Assembly (NCBI GenBank): GCA_017613435.1
Contig: JAGADU010000039.1
Location: 1 to 36,314 of the forward strand
Length of the DNA: 36,314 bases
Direction: 5' to 3'
Source of the DNA: Lachnospiraceae bacterium
GTDB lineage: Bacteria > Bacillota > Clostridia > Lachnospirales > Lachnospiraceae
Every line of letters begins with the position of its first letter. Positions within the stretch are counted from its first letter, which is position 1. Under the pieces are notes generated by a model. The model was not told where the DNA came from and did no database searches. It saw only the letters and a program-made list of their open reading frames with translations. Shown here piece by piece: positions 23,079-31,878 of this stretch. Position numbers and translations under genes: made by a program.

Positions 23079-24833
23079 TTACACACTTTGCTTTTCCTCT
23101 TCGGCCCACTGGCTCATGTAAAGCTCTTTGTAGAAACCGCCTTTTTTGATAAGCTCGTCGTGGCTTCCCTGTTCGATGATGTTTCCGTCCTTCATAACAA
23201 GGATGATGTCGGCGTTTTTGATCGTCGAGAGTCTGTGTGCGACGATAAAGCTCGTCTTGCCCTTCATGAGTTTGGCAAAAGCGTCCTGAACCTTTAATTC
23301 CGTACGGGTATCGATGGAGCTTGTCGCTTCGTCAAGGATTAAAATCGGAGGATTGATGAGCATTACCCTGGCTATGCAAAGAAGCTGCTTCTGGCCGTTT
23401 GACAGATTTCCTCCGTCCTCGTTGATTTCGGTGTCGTACCCTTTTTGCATTCTTTCGATGAAGCCGTGCGCATGGCATTCCCTGCAGGCTTTTACGACTT
23501 CCTCGTCCGTGAAATCCCTGCCGAGGGTTATATTGTCTTTGACGGTTCCTTTTCTTAACCAGGTTTCCTGAAGCACCATTCCGAAATTGTCTCGGTAGGC
23601 TTCCCTTGTATAATCTTTTATGTTTTCGTCATCGAATAAAATCTCTCCGGATTTCACCTCGTAAAATCTCATCAAAAGATTGATAAGCGTTGTTTTTCCG
23701 CAGCCCGTGGGGCCGACGATTGCGATTCTTTTGCCCCTGTTGACCTTAAGGGAGAAGTTTTCTATGAGCTTTTGTTTTTCGGTATACGAAAAACCGATAT
23801 CTTTAAATTCTATTGACTCGAAAGCTTCCTTCTTTTCGGTTTTGGCATCTTCTTTTTCGATTATTTCGGCCTCGTCCAAAAGTTCTTTTATCCTGTCCGC
23901 GCAGGAAATCGCATTCTGGAACTCGGTCAGTACGCCGGAAATCTCGTTGAAAGGCTTGGTGTACTGGTTCGCATACGATAAGAAAATCGTAAGTTCTCCG
24001 ACGGTCAGCACGCCGTTTTTTGCGATGGACAACGCGCCGAAAATCGCAACGGCGGCATAAACGAGCGAATTGACGAATCTTGTGGAAGGGTTCGTAAGCG
24101 ACGAGAAAAACGTTGCTTTTAAGGATGCGTCCCTGAATTCTTCGTTCATTTTGCAAAAGGCTTCCATATGGTCGGCTTCTTTTCCGAATGCTCTGACAAC
24201 CTTCTGGTTTCCTATCGTTTCGTTGATAAAAGCAACCTGCTTCGAGCGCGCTTCGTTCTGCTTTTTGAAAAGATTGTAGGTTTTCTTTGACACAAAGCCC
24301 GCAACGAAGAACGAAAGAGGTGTTATAAATACAACCACAAGCGTGATTTTCCAGTTAAACAAAAGCATCAAAACAAGCGTTCCGAGTATCGTGAGCACTC
24401 CGGTGAACACCTGAGTGAAGCCCATAAGCAAGCCGTCGGAAAGCGTTTCGACATCCGCAATCATTCTGCTTACAAGATCTCCCGCGGGATGGGTATCCGC
24501 GTACGAAATCGGGATTTTGTGAATCTTTTCCATCACGTCTTTCCTTATCTCGCATACCACTCCGGCCGCGAGACGGTTGTTCGAAAGGCTTAAGAAAAGC
24601 TGAGAGAAAATCGTGATGCCGACGGTAATCAATGCGATTTTGATAATCTTTATGAGCCCTTCGAAATCAACGATTCCCATATCGATTATCAAATCAACGC
24701 CCTGTCCGGTAAGAATCGGAATGTAAAGAGCGCCCGCCACGCATATTGCGGCAAAGACAATCGAAGCAAGAAGCAGATACCACTTCTTTAACACATATTT
24801 CATCAAAAAGGAAAAGGTTGAACGTTTTTTCAT
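23079..24833 (-). CDS. ABC exporter half-transporter (permease + ATPase), consensus subunit
   Basis: A 584-residue half-transporter with six membrane helices (about 1-310) and a nucleotide-binding domain. The Walker A motif is GPTGCGKTTL, the signature is NLSNGQKQLL and the Walker B is ILILDEATSSID with the catalytic glutamate. The signature deviates from LSGGQ (Asn for Gly). It overlaps the partner gene by four bases (ATGA), and AAGGAGGAGG precedes the ATG. Together they should form a heterodimer of the multidrug or lipid exporter type; the substrate is unknown. Confidence 0.93.
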   Translation of the reverse strand: MKKRSTFSFLMKYVLKKWYLLLASIVFAAICVAGALYIPILTGQGVDLIIDMGIVDFEGLIKIIKIALITVGITIFSQLFLSLSNNRLAAGVVCEIRKDVMEKIHKIPISYADTHPAGDLVSRMIADVETLSDGLLMGFTQVFTGVLTILGTLVLMLLFNWKITLVVVFITPLSFFVAGFVSKKTYNLFKKQNEARSKQVAFINETIGNQKVVRAFGKEADHMEAFCKMNEEFRDASLKATFFSSLTNPSTRFVNSLVYAAVAIFGALSIAKNGVLTVGELTIFLSYANQYTKPFNEISGVLTEFQNAISCADRIKELLDEAEIIEKEDAKTEKKEAFESIEFKDIGFSYTEKQKLIENFSLKVNRGKRIAIVGPTGCGKTTLINLLMRFYEVKSGEILFDDENIKDYTREAYRDNFGMVLQETWLRKGTVKDNITLGRDFTDEEVVKACRECHAHGFIERMQKGYDTEINEDGGNLSNGQKQLLCIARVMLINPPILILDEATSSIDTRTELKVQDAFAKLMKGKTSFIVAHRLSTIKNADIILVMKDGNIIEQGSHDELIKKGGFYKELYMSQWAEEEKQSV

Positions 24834-26650
24834 GCTTCCTCCTCCTTTTTGGGCAATTCTTCTTCGGGGAACTGCGATTTGTAAATTTCCCTGTAAACAT
24901 CGCAGCTTCTTAAAAGTCTTTCGTGGCTGTCGTATCCGACGACTTCGCCTTCGTCGAGAACTATGATTCTGTCCGCATCCGTAATGCTTGCGGCTCTCTG
25001 GGAAACGATAAAGCAGATCGAATCTTCGGCTATTTCGCGGATTCCCTTTCTTACTGCGCGCTCCGTCACATAATCGAGTGCCGACGTCGAATCGTCGAGG
25101 ATCAGTATTTCGGGCTCTTTTACGAATGCTCTCGCCATGGAAAGACGCTGGCGCTGTCCGCCCGAGAAATTCTTTCCGCCCTCGGTAACTTCGGTGTCGA
25201 GACCGTCTTTTTTGCCGAAAACAAAATCATAAGCCTCTGCGCGCTTTAAGGCTTTGATCATTTCTTCTTTTGTGGCGTCCTTTTTGCCCCAAAGGAGGTT
25301 GCTTTTGACGGTTCCGGAGAAAAGAACCGCGGTCTGCGCCGCAATTCCGATATTCCCGCGAAGAATTTCCGTTATCGCAAAATCATAGGGCTTTTGTTCG
25401 CCTTCTTTTGCATTTAAAAAACAATTCCCGTCGGCGTATTCCTTCATGTCTCTTTCGTTTATTTTTATCTTTCCGCCGGTGTTTAAATAATATCCGGCGA
25501 TAAGATTTACAAGCGTGGTTTTACCCGAACCGGTGCCGCCGATGATACCGATGATTTCGCCTTTTTTCGCTTTGAAAGAAACGTCTTTGAGGGCTTCTTT
25601 TAAGGCATTCGGATACATGAAACCGACGTTTTCGAATTCGACGGAATTTATTTTTTCAAAAGGATTGCCTTCTTTTTCGTCCGCGCTCTTTTTAATTTCC
25701 GCCCTGTTGTCAAAATCGGACAGCATATCCGTGATTCTGTCCGCGCATGCCACGGACTTGGTCATCGTAATGATGAGGTTGGCAAGCTTTATAAGCTCCA
25801 CGAGGATCTGCGCCATGTAATTCAAAAGAGCGATAACCGCACCGCGCTCGATAATGCCGGTGTTTACTTCTTTGGCACCGACATACAATACTGCGAGCGT
25901 TGCGATATTTACTATAAGAAAGGTCGCGGGATTCATTATCGCGGTGACTCTTCCCGCGAGAAGCTGTACGGCCTTTAACGCATCGGCTTTTTCTTCAAAA
26001 GCCTCTTTTTCCTCGTCATTGCAGTTAAAAGCGCGGATAACCCTGATACCCGTAAGGTTCTCCCTTGTTCTGACCGTTACGTCATCGAGAGAATTCTGAA
26101 CTTTTTTGTAAAGGGGAATGCTTTTTATGAGAATCGCGAATACCGCAACAAAAAGAATCGGCACGCAGACTACAAAAATCAACGCAGCTTTGACATTTAC
26201 GGTAAATGCCATGATGACCGCGCCGAATACGATAAAGGGCGAACGAAGAAAGAGTCTTAAAAAGAGATTTACGCCCGTCTGGAGCTGATTGATGTCGGAA
26301 GTGATTCTCGTGATAAGCGTTCCGGTGCCGTATTTTTCAAGCTCCGAATGGCTTCTTTTCTGAATATTGTCAAAAACCGCCTCTCTTACCGCTGCCGCAA
26401 ATCCCGTAGCCGCTTTGGCGGCAAAATACTGTGCGGTCACGGCGCAAATAAGTCCCGTGATTGCAAGAGCAACCATGAGCGCGCCCATTTTAAGAATGAA
26501 TGCCCTGTCGCCCTTATCGATTCCGTTTGTGACAACAGCTGCCACAACAAGCGGAACGAAAAGCTCAAAAGTCGCTTCCGTCAGTTTAAAAAGCGGACCG
26601 AGTATGCTTTCTTTGGTATACGGTTTTAAATATTTGAGCAGTCTTCTCAT
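24830..26650 (-). CDS. ABC exporter half-transporter, degenerate-site subunit
   Basis: A 606-residue half-transporter, first gene of the pair. Six membrane helices are followed by a nucleotide-binding domain with GGTGSGKTTL, signature FSGGQRQRL and Walker B ILILDDSTSALD, in which Asp replaces the catalytic Glu. This substitution is typical of one subunit in heterodimeric exporters. A 30-residue insertion lies between Walker A and the Q loop region. The frame opens at 26674, but the promoter candidate at 26685-26690 would start the RNA near 26678. The ATG at 26650 after GACGGA, whose product opens MRRLLKYLKPY, is therefore the likely start; an ATG at 26668 is the alternative. Confidence 0.92.
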   Translation of the reverse strand: MRRLLKYLKPYTKESILGPLFKLTEATFELFVPLVVAAVVTNGIDKGDRAFILKMGALMVALAITGLICAVTAQYFAAKAATGFAAAVREAVFDNIQKRSHSELEKYGTGTLITRITSDINQLQTGVNLFLRLFLRSPFIVFGAVIMAFTVNVKAALIFVVCVPILFVAVFAILIKSIPLYKKVQNSLDDVTVRTRENLTGIRVIRAFNCNDEEKEAFEEKADALKAVQLLAGRVTAIMNPATFLIVNIATLAVLYVGAKEVNTGIIERGAVIALLNYMAQILVELIKLANLIITMTKSVACADRITDMLSDFDNRAEIKKSADEKEGNPFEKINSVEFENVGFMYPNALKEALKDVSFKAKKGEIIGIIGGTGSGKTTLVNLIAGYYLNTGGKIKINERDMKEYADGNCFLNAKEGEQKPYDFAITEILRGNIGIAAQTAVLFSGTVKSNLLWGKKDATKEEMIKALKRAEAYDFVFGKKDGLDTEVTEGGKNFSGGQRQRLSMARAFVKEPEILILDDSTSALDYVTERAVRKGIREIAEDSICFIVSQRAASITDADRIIVLDEGEVVGYDSHERLLRSCDVYREIYKSQFPEEELPKKEEEA

Positions 26651-26684
26651 TTCTTCCGTCTTTCGCATTTTCACACTACCAAAC

Positions 26685-26690
26685 AGTATA
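26685..26690 (-). promoter_or_regulatory. Extended -10 promoter for the ABC pair
   Basis: On the minus strand TGG directly precedes TATACT, an extended -10 element; no good -35 is present. Transcription would begin near 26678, leaving about 28 bases before the ATG at 26650. Confidence 0.5.
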
Positions 26691-26715
26691 CCAAAATCTG
26701 CGGCTTTTGGGTATT

Positions 26716-26747
26716 AAAAAACTGCCTTCGTTCACCAAAGGCAGTTT
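26716..26747 (-). terminator. Rho-independent terminator after the PTS permease gene
   Basis: AAACTGCCTT (26719-26728) and AAGGCAGTTT (26738-26747) are perfect 10 bp arms around a 9-base loop; the minus-strand copy runs into TTTTTTAATA. It lies 20 bases past the permease stop. Confidence 0.85.
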
Positions 26748-26767
26748 GATTATCAGCAAATTATGAA

Positions 26768-27832
26768 TTATTGGAGTTTCATGTCTCCGTCTTTTATCCA
26801 GCCGAATTTTCTCATGATAAAAGCGATGATCCATGATATAACGCCCGGAAGAATAAAGCAGAGAAGCGCAATCTCAAGAAGCACGAGCCATGCGGGTGTT
26901 CCGTTGGCGGTCATAACCTGAAATGCGTTGATGGGGCCGACGAGTCCTGCGGTACCCATGCCGGATCCGATGGGATTGTTCTCAAATCCGAATACAAGGG
27001 TTGATACGGGGCCTAAAATCGCACTTGTGATAATTGCGGGAAGCCAGATAATCGGCTTCTTAACAATATTGGGCATCTGGAGCATGCTTGTTCCGATTCC
27101 CTGTGCAAAAAGACCGTTCCACTTGTTGTCTTTAAAGCTTGCTACAGCAAAGCCGACCATGTTTGCGCAACATCCGACGGTTGCTGCACCTGCGGCGATT
27201 CCCGAAAGCTGGAGAATTACGCCGATTGCGGCCGAACTGATGGGTAGCGTAAGCGCAATACCCATAAGTACCGATACGATAATTCCCATGAGGAAGGGTG
27301 CCTGATCCGCACCTGTCTGGATTGCTCCTCTTATCACACCCATCATCTTGTCGATGGGAATACCGAGCAAAAGACCTACCGTGCCGCCTGCCGTAATAAG
27401 ACAAAGCGGTGTAATAAGAATATCGAGTCTTGTCTTTCCCGCAACGACTTTTCCGAGATATACCGCGGAAATTGCGGCAAGGAATGCACCGAGGGGTTCT
27501 CCGGGACCCGGAAGGGTCATGCTTCCTTCGACAAGAATCGTTCCCAAAATAATCTGTTTGGCAAATGCACCGATCATACCGGATACCGCAGCCGATACTA
27601 TGGTAAGCGGCTGTGCTTTTAATTTGATGGCTACGCCGCAGCCGATACCGGCACCTGTAAGTATCTGAGCGGTTTTTCCGACCAATGTGACATATCTTCC
27701 GATTTCACCGGGAATTACCGCACCGATCTGTGCTACAATCGTTCCGATAATAAGCGTGGCAAAAAGTCCCGTTGCCATTCCGCTTAAACCGTCAATAAAA
27801 AACTCTTTCAAAAAATCCTTAAACTTCTTCAT
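26768..27832 (-). CDS. PTS_EIIC_2-type permease (putative PTS sugar transporter IIC)
   Basis: A 354-residue membrane protein with about ten helices rich in Gly, Ala and Ile. The order GLSGMATGLFATLIIGTI, GIGCGVAIKLKAQPL, PGPGEPLGAFLAA and GIGTSMLQMPNIVKKP fits the PF13303 group, annotated as a PTS IIC component. No IIA or IIB genes are nearby, and members of this group often stand alone, so sugar phosphorylation cannot be assumed. GGAAAGG precedes the ATG. It has its own promoter candidate (27883-27911) and terminator (26716-26747), so it is probably a single-gene unit. Confidence 0.82.
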   Translation of the reverse strand: MKKFKDFLKEFFIDGLSGMATGLFATLIIGTIVAQIGAVIPGEIGRYVTLVGKTAQILTGAGIGCGVAIKLKAQPLTIVSAAVSGMIGAFAKQIILGTILVEGSMTLPGPGEPLGAFLAAISAVYLGKVVAGKTRLDILITPLCLITAGGTVGLLLGIPIDKMMGVIRGAIQTGADQAPFLMGIIVSVLMGIALTLPISSAAIGVILQLSGIAAGAATVGCCANMVGFAVASFKDNKWNGLFAQGIGTSMLQMPNIVKKPIIWLPAIITSAILGPVSTLVFGFENNPIGSGMGTAGLVGPINAFQVMTANGTPAWLVLLEIALLCFILPGVISWIIAFIMRKFGWIKDGDMKLQ

Positions 27833-27882
27833 TTCCGCACCTTTCCGTTAACTTCAGTTATCAGATTAAATATTTTCAATAA

Positions 27883-27911
27883 ACATTATCATTGATAAAT
27901 TCTTTTGTCAA
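27883..27911 (-). promoter_or_regulatory. Promoter candidate for the PTS permease gene
   Basis: On the minus strand TTGACA-like TTGACA (27906-27911) is followed by TAATGT at 17 bases (27883-27888) or GATAAT at 15 bases (27885-27890). The -35 box is perfect; the -10 choice is unclear. Confidence 0.55.
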
Positions 27912-27933
27912 ACAAAATTTTAAACAAATTTAT

Positions 27934-27956
27934 AACCGCCCCGGTCAGAGGCGGTT
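27934..27956 (-). terminator. Hairpin after the SSS symporter gene, probable terminator
   Basis: AACCGCC (27934-27940) and GGCGGTT (27950-27956) form a perfect 7 bp stem with a 9-base loop; the sequence after it on the minus strand is AT-rich (ATAAATTTGTTT), not a clean T run. It lies 14 bases past the symporter stop. Confidence 0.6.
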
Positions 27957-27970
27957 AATATTTCGATTGT

Positions 27971-29602
27971 TTAATTATCTTTCTTTTCCGATTTGTCGGA
28001 TTCGTCTTCTTCAAGATACATCTTCTTGGGAACCGCTACCACCTTATTGTAGCAGGTGAAGATTTCCTCAACTTTTTCGGCCTTAAGCTTGGGAGTAACA
28101 AGGCTTACAATCGGAACAATCACAAGTCCCGAAAGCATTGCAAGCGCACCTGTTACGATGGGGCTTGTCAAAGTGAGGGATCCGATAACAACGGGACCGT
28201 GGAGCTGGCTTACGAGAAGGCCCGCAACCGTAATTCCGACGCCGGTAGCAAAACTTGCCCAAACAGACAGCTTGGTCACTTTCTTTGAATACAGACCGTA
28301 CATGAAAGGAGCAAGGAAAGCACCTGCAAGCGCACCCCATGAAATACCCATCAGCTGTGCGATGAATGTGGGCTTTGTCCATGCAATGATTACCGAAAGT
28401 ACCACGAAGAAAAGGAGGAAACATCTTAAAACGACAAGCTGTTTCTTTTCGCTCATTTCTTTTAAGATATTGCCCTTAACGATATCGAGCGTAACCGTCG
28501 ATGCGGATGTAAGTACAAGGCTCGATAAAGTTGACATCGAAGCCGAAAGAACAAGTACGACTACGATACCGATTAAAATATCGGGAAGGGATTCAAGCAT
28601 TCTGGGAATGATTGCATCGAATGCAATCGAGAATGCGCCGTTTTTGTCAATTGTTGCGATTACGCCGTCCTCAACAAGCTTTCCGCCTTCGTATGTACCG
28701 AAAAGTCTCGAGAAACCGCCGAGGAAATAGCAGCCGCCGGCTACAACAACCGCAAATGCGGTGGAAACAACCGCACCGGTTTTGATGCTCTTCTCGTTTT
28801 TGATGGCATAGAATTTGTGAACCATCTGAGGAAGACCCCATGTACCGAGCGATGTAAGAATGATAACGCTCAACAAATCCAGGGGATTTGCACCGAAGAA
28901 CGAATTGTAGATACCCTGTCCCTGAACGGGTGCGGAAGCGTCAACGGGAACTTCCGAGAGCTTCGTAAGTGCCGAATAGAAGCCGCCCTGTCCTCTTAAG
29001 ACGGAGATAACTACCGCCGAGATACCAAAGAGCATGATAATACCCTGAATGAAATCGTTGATCGTGGTTGCCATGTATCCGCCGAGGATTACATATACGC
29101 CCGTGAGGGCTGCCATGATAAGAATGCAGTATTCGTATTTAATGTCAAATGCCATCGCAAAGAGTCTTGAAAGACCGTTGTAAACCGATGCCGTATAAGG
29201 AATAAGGAAAATAAACGCAATTACGGATGCGGTTATACGAAGCGCCTTGCTGTCGTATCTTTTTCCGAAAAAGTCGGGCATCGTGGCCGAATTAAGGTGG
29301 TTGGTCATAATTCTTGTTCTTCGACCGAGAATAAGCCATGCCAGCAAGCTTCCTATAAATGCGTTGCCGATACCTATCCATGTGCTGGCAAGACCGAATT
29401 TCCATCCGAACTGTCCCGCATATCCGACGAAGATAACGGCCGAGAAATAGCTAGTGCCGTATGAAAATGCGGTAAGCCAGGGACCTGCCGTATTACCGCC
29501 GAGAACGAAATCTCCTACGCTTTTTGCTTTGGTTCTGGCGTAAATACCAACACCGACCATGACTGCAAAAAACAGGAACATCATAATCAATTTGATAACC
29601 AT
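27971..29602 (-). CDS. Sodium:solute symporter (SSS family)
   Basis: A 543-residue Na+-coupled symporter with about 13 membrane helices. Family segments seen are GDFVLGGNTAGPWLTAFSYG near residues 30-50, GWKFGLAST, TMPDFFGKRYDSKALR, GGYMATTINDFIQG and a helix with SASMSTLSSLVLTSAST that carries the Na2-site serine/threonine residues. It is close in pattern to proline and pantothenate carriers; the solute cannot be decided. A charged tail of about 40 residues ends the chain. GAGGAG precedes the ATG. It has a perfect-consensus promoter at 29680-29708. Confidence 0.9.
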   Translation of the reverse strand: MVIKLIMMFLFFAVMVGVGIYARTKAKSVGDFVLGGNTAGPWLTAFSYGTSYFSAVIFVGYAGQFGWKFGLASTWIGIGNAFIGSLLAWLILGRRTRIMTNHLNSATMPDFFGKRYDSKALRITASVIAFIFLIPYTASVYNGLSRLFAMAFDIKYEYCILIMAALTGVYVILGGYMATTINDFIQGIIMLFGISAVVISVLRGQGGFYSALTKLSEVPVDASAPVQGQGIYNSFFGANPLDLLSVIILTSLGTWGLPQMVHKFYAIKNEKSIKTGAVVSTAFAVVVAGGCYFLGGFSRLFGTYEGGKLVEDGVIATIDKNGAFSIAFDAIIPRMLESLPDILIGIVVVLVLSASMSTLSSLVLTSASTVTLDIVKGNILKEMSEKKQLVVLRCFLLFFVVLSVIIAWTKPTFIAQLMGISWGALAGAFLAPFMYGLYSKKVTKLSVWASFATGVGITVAGLLVSQLHGPVVIGSLTLTSPIVTGALAMLSGLVIVPIVSLVTPKLKAEKVEEIFTCYNKVVAVPKKMYLEEDESDKSEKKDN

Positions 29603-29679
29603 CTGTTTTCTCCTCTTGATGTGCTTTAATCATTTTACTTTATCGCTTTAAAGTGTCGCACTTCAACGCGCTGAATTGA

Positions 29680-29708
29680 ATTATACGATATTTTTTTTTC
29701 GCTGTCAA
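29680..29708 (-). promoter_or_regulatory. Perfect-consensus sigma-A promoter for the SSS symporter
   Basis: On the minus strand TTGACA (29703-29708), a 17-base spacer with an A tract, and TATAAT (29680-29685). Both hexamers are exact. The leader of about 70 bases contains a small inverted repeat, AAGTG-TCG-CACTT (29651-29663). Confidence 0.85.
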
Positions 29709-29780
29709 TCGTGAATCTCAAGGATTTAAGGCATTTTTCGCATCTTTTTTCTTAAAAAACCGAAAATTGTTTTTTACAAT

Positions 29781-29816
29781 AAAAAAAACCGCCGGAACCG
29801 TTTCCGATTCCGACGG
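29781..29816 (-). terminator. Rho-independent terminator after the membrane protein downstream of ahcY
   Basis: CCGCCGGAA (29789-29797) and TTCCGACGG (29808-29816) pair over 9 bp with one G-U wobble on the minus strand, followed by eight T residues (29781-29788 on the plus strand are all A). Confidence 0.88.
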
Positions 29817-29835
29817 GTATGAATGATTATTTTTA

Positions 29836-30519
29836 TTAATCTCTGGGTCTGTAATTCTGCATTGCTCTCATTGTCTGATAAATAAGAACGATCTGCCAGA
29901 TATAAACGACAATCATTGCTATAGCTGCTACTATCAAAACGAGTGCCGCAAGAATGCCGATAATCGGGATAATACATCCGATAACGCTACAAACCATTAC
30001 GATTACCAAAGTAACATAGAATTTTCTGATTTTTTCCCAGTTATAGGAAACGTTTGAGTCCGCAATATATGAGAGATTTTCCATACCGGAACAGAAATTG
30101 GTAAAATAAAATAATGAAACAATAGCGGCGGCAATCTTTAATATTGCTGTCAAAAAGCCCGCATCGGAAAGAAATGACTGTACTATTGAAATTCCCTGAT
30201 TGATGAAATACAGTATTGCGGCTGTTTTTAAAGCATCGTCATAATATCCCATCTTTAAAAGGTTTATGCCGAATATTATCGTTGCAACAATCACAAGCAC
30301 TGAAAATACACCGATTCCGATATAAACACCTGTGAGGTTGGTACTTTTCATAACACCGGCCACTACTCCCGCAATTACGGCATAAATGGTCATAACTACC
30401 GTTAACGCAATGTTAATTATGATGGTAAAAAATATTACCTGCATCCTTTTGCCCATATCTTCGTAGCGTCTTTTTAAGCCTTCTTGTTCTCTCTGAAGAT
30501 ATTCCTGTTCTGTTTCCAT
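29836..30519 (-). CDS. Polytopic membrane protein of unknown function
   Basis: A 227-residue protein with an N-terminal charged amphipathic helix (EQEYLQREQEGLKRRYEDM), which may form a coiled coil, and about six membrane helices rich in Ile, Val and Ala. No conserved polar motif that would indicate an enzyme or transporter is visible, and I do not recognise the family. AAGGAGGAG lies six bases before the ATG. It follows ahcY by 27 bases and is followed by a strong terminator, so the two genes probably share a transcript. Confidence 0.8.
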   Translation of the reverse strand: METEQEYLQREQEGLKRRYEDMGKRMQVIFFTIIINIALTVVMTIYAVIAGVVAGVMKSTNLTGVYIGIGVFSVLVIVATIIFGINLLKMGYYDDALKTAAILYFINQGISIVQSFLSDAGFLTAILKIAAAIVSLFYFTNFCSGMENLSYIADSNVSYNWEKIRKFYVTLVIVMVCSVIGCIIPIIGILAALVLIVAAIAMIVVYIWQIVLIYQTMRAMQNYRPRD

Positions 30520-30546
30520 TTTTCTCCTCCTTGGTACACTTAAATT

Positions 30547-31791
30547 TTATAATCCGGCATTCAGGTATTCTTCCTGCTCGGGTGTGAGTTTATCTATGTA
30601 TTTGCCGAGGAAATTCAGCTTCCTCTCGGCAACATCCATATCTACTTCCTTCGGTACGTCGATTAACATCGATCCGACCTGTCCGTTCTTTTCGACAAGA
30701 TATTTGGCGGAAAGAGCCTGAATTGCAAAACTCATATCCATTATCTCCGCAGGGTGTCCGTCACCTGCTGCCAGATTGACAAGTCTTCCCTCGGCCAAAA
30801 CAAATACCCACTGGCCCGTGGGAAGTTTGTACCCCTGGATGTTCTTTCTCATCTCCTTTGATTCGACCGCATTTTTCTTAAGCCAAGCCATATCTATTTC
30901 GCAATCGAAATGTCCTGCATTGCAAAGTATCGCACCGTCTTTTATCTGAGCGAAATCCTCTTCGTCGATAACCTTGTTGCATCCGGTAACCGTGATAAAG
31001 AAATCTCCGACTTTTGCGGCTTCCTTCATCGGCATTACGTCGAAACCGTCCATTACGGCTTCAATTGCTTTTACCGGATCGACTTCGGTAACGATTACTC
31101 TCGCACCGAGTCCTTTAGCTCTCATTGCGGTGCCTTTTCCGCACCAGCCGTAACCCGCAACAACCACGATTTTGCCTGCGACAATAAGGTTTGTGGTTCT
31201 GTTGATACCGTCCCAAACCGACTGTCCGGTGCCGTAACGGTTGTCAAAGAAATGCTTGCAGTCCGCATTGTTTACTTTTACCATCGGGAATTTGAGTTCT
31301 CCCGCTTTGTTCATTGCTTCAAGTCTGATAATACCGGTTGTGGTCTCTTCGCATCCGCCGATAACGTTCGGAATGAGATCGACAAATTCGGTATGCATCA
31401 TATGCACGAGATCGCCGCCGTCGTCAATGATAATATTGGGGCCGACCTCGAGTACGCTTTTGATATGGCGGTTGTATTCTTCTTCGTTGCAGTCATACCA
31501 TGCATGAACTTCGATGCCCGATTTAACAAGTGCAGCAGCAACATCGTCCTGTGTTGACAGGGGGTTTGAACCCGTTACATACATATCGGCTCCGCCTGCT
31601 TTAAGCACTTTGCAAAGGTAAGCCGTCTTTGCTTCAAGATGTACGGAAAGTGCGATTTTCTTTCCGGCAAAAGGCTTGCTCTTTTCGAATTCCCCTTCGA
31701 GGGTTCTTAACAGATCGCAGTTCCTTTTGACCCATTCAATTTTCTTTTCTCCGCTTTCGAAGAGATTAATGTCTCTGATTTCGCTTGCCAT
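30547..31791 (-). CDS. ahcY: Adenosylhomocysteinase (S-adenosylhomocysteine hydrolase)
   Basis: A 414-residue cytosolic NAD-dependent enzyme that splits S-adenosylhomocysteine into adenosine and homocysteine, removing the by-product of methylation. Seen are IIDDGGDLVH (about 121-130), EETTTG (148-153), the NAD site VAGYGWCGKGTAMR (about 211-224), CNAGHFD (290-296) and GDGHPAEIMD (343-352). It lacks the C-terminal extension with KxxxYRY found in longer bacterial and eukaryotic enzymes, so it belongs to the short type known from archaea and some anaerobes. The promoter candidate is at 31832-31861; the leader is too short for a SAH riboswitch. Confidence 0.94.
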   Translation of the reverse strand: MASEIRDINLFESGEKKIEWVKRNCDLLRTLEGEFEKSKPFAGKKIALSVHLEAKTAYLCKVLKAGGADMYVTGSNPLSTQDDVAAALVKSGIEVHAWYDCNEEEYNRHIKSVLEVGPNIIIDDGGDLVHMMHTEFVDLIPNVIGGCEETTTGIIRLEAMNKAGELKFPMVKVNNADCKHFFDNRYGTGQSVWDGINRTTNLIVAGKIVVVAGYGWCGKGTAMRAKGLGARVIVTEVDPVKAIEAVMDGFDVMPMKEAAKVGDFFITVTGCNKVIDEEDFAQIKDGAILCNAGHFDCEIDMAWLKKNAVESKEMRKNIQGYKLPTGQWVFVLAEGRLVNLAAGDGHPAEIMDMSFAIQALSAKYLVEKNGQVGSMLIDVPKEVDMDVAERKLNFLGKYIDKLTPEQEEYLNAGL

Positions 31792-31831
31792 TTATTATTA
31801 TCCTTTAAAGTTTTAAAAATTCGCTACATCC

Positions 31832-31861
31832 ATTATATTATAAAAAGTCCCTTTTTGTCGA
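31832..31861 (-). promoter_or_regulatory. Promoter candidate for ahcY
   Basis: On the minus strand TCGACA (31856-31861), an 18-base spacer and TATAAT (31832-31837). The predicted leader is about 35 bases. Confidence 0.6.
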
Positions 31862-31878
31862 AGGATTTTTTTAAATTG

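Noticed and set aside
31792-31878. SAM or SAH riboswitch in front of ahcY
   Set aside because: The predicted leader is only about 35 bases and shows no such fold.
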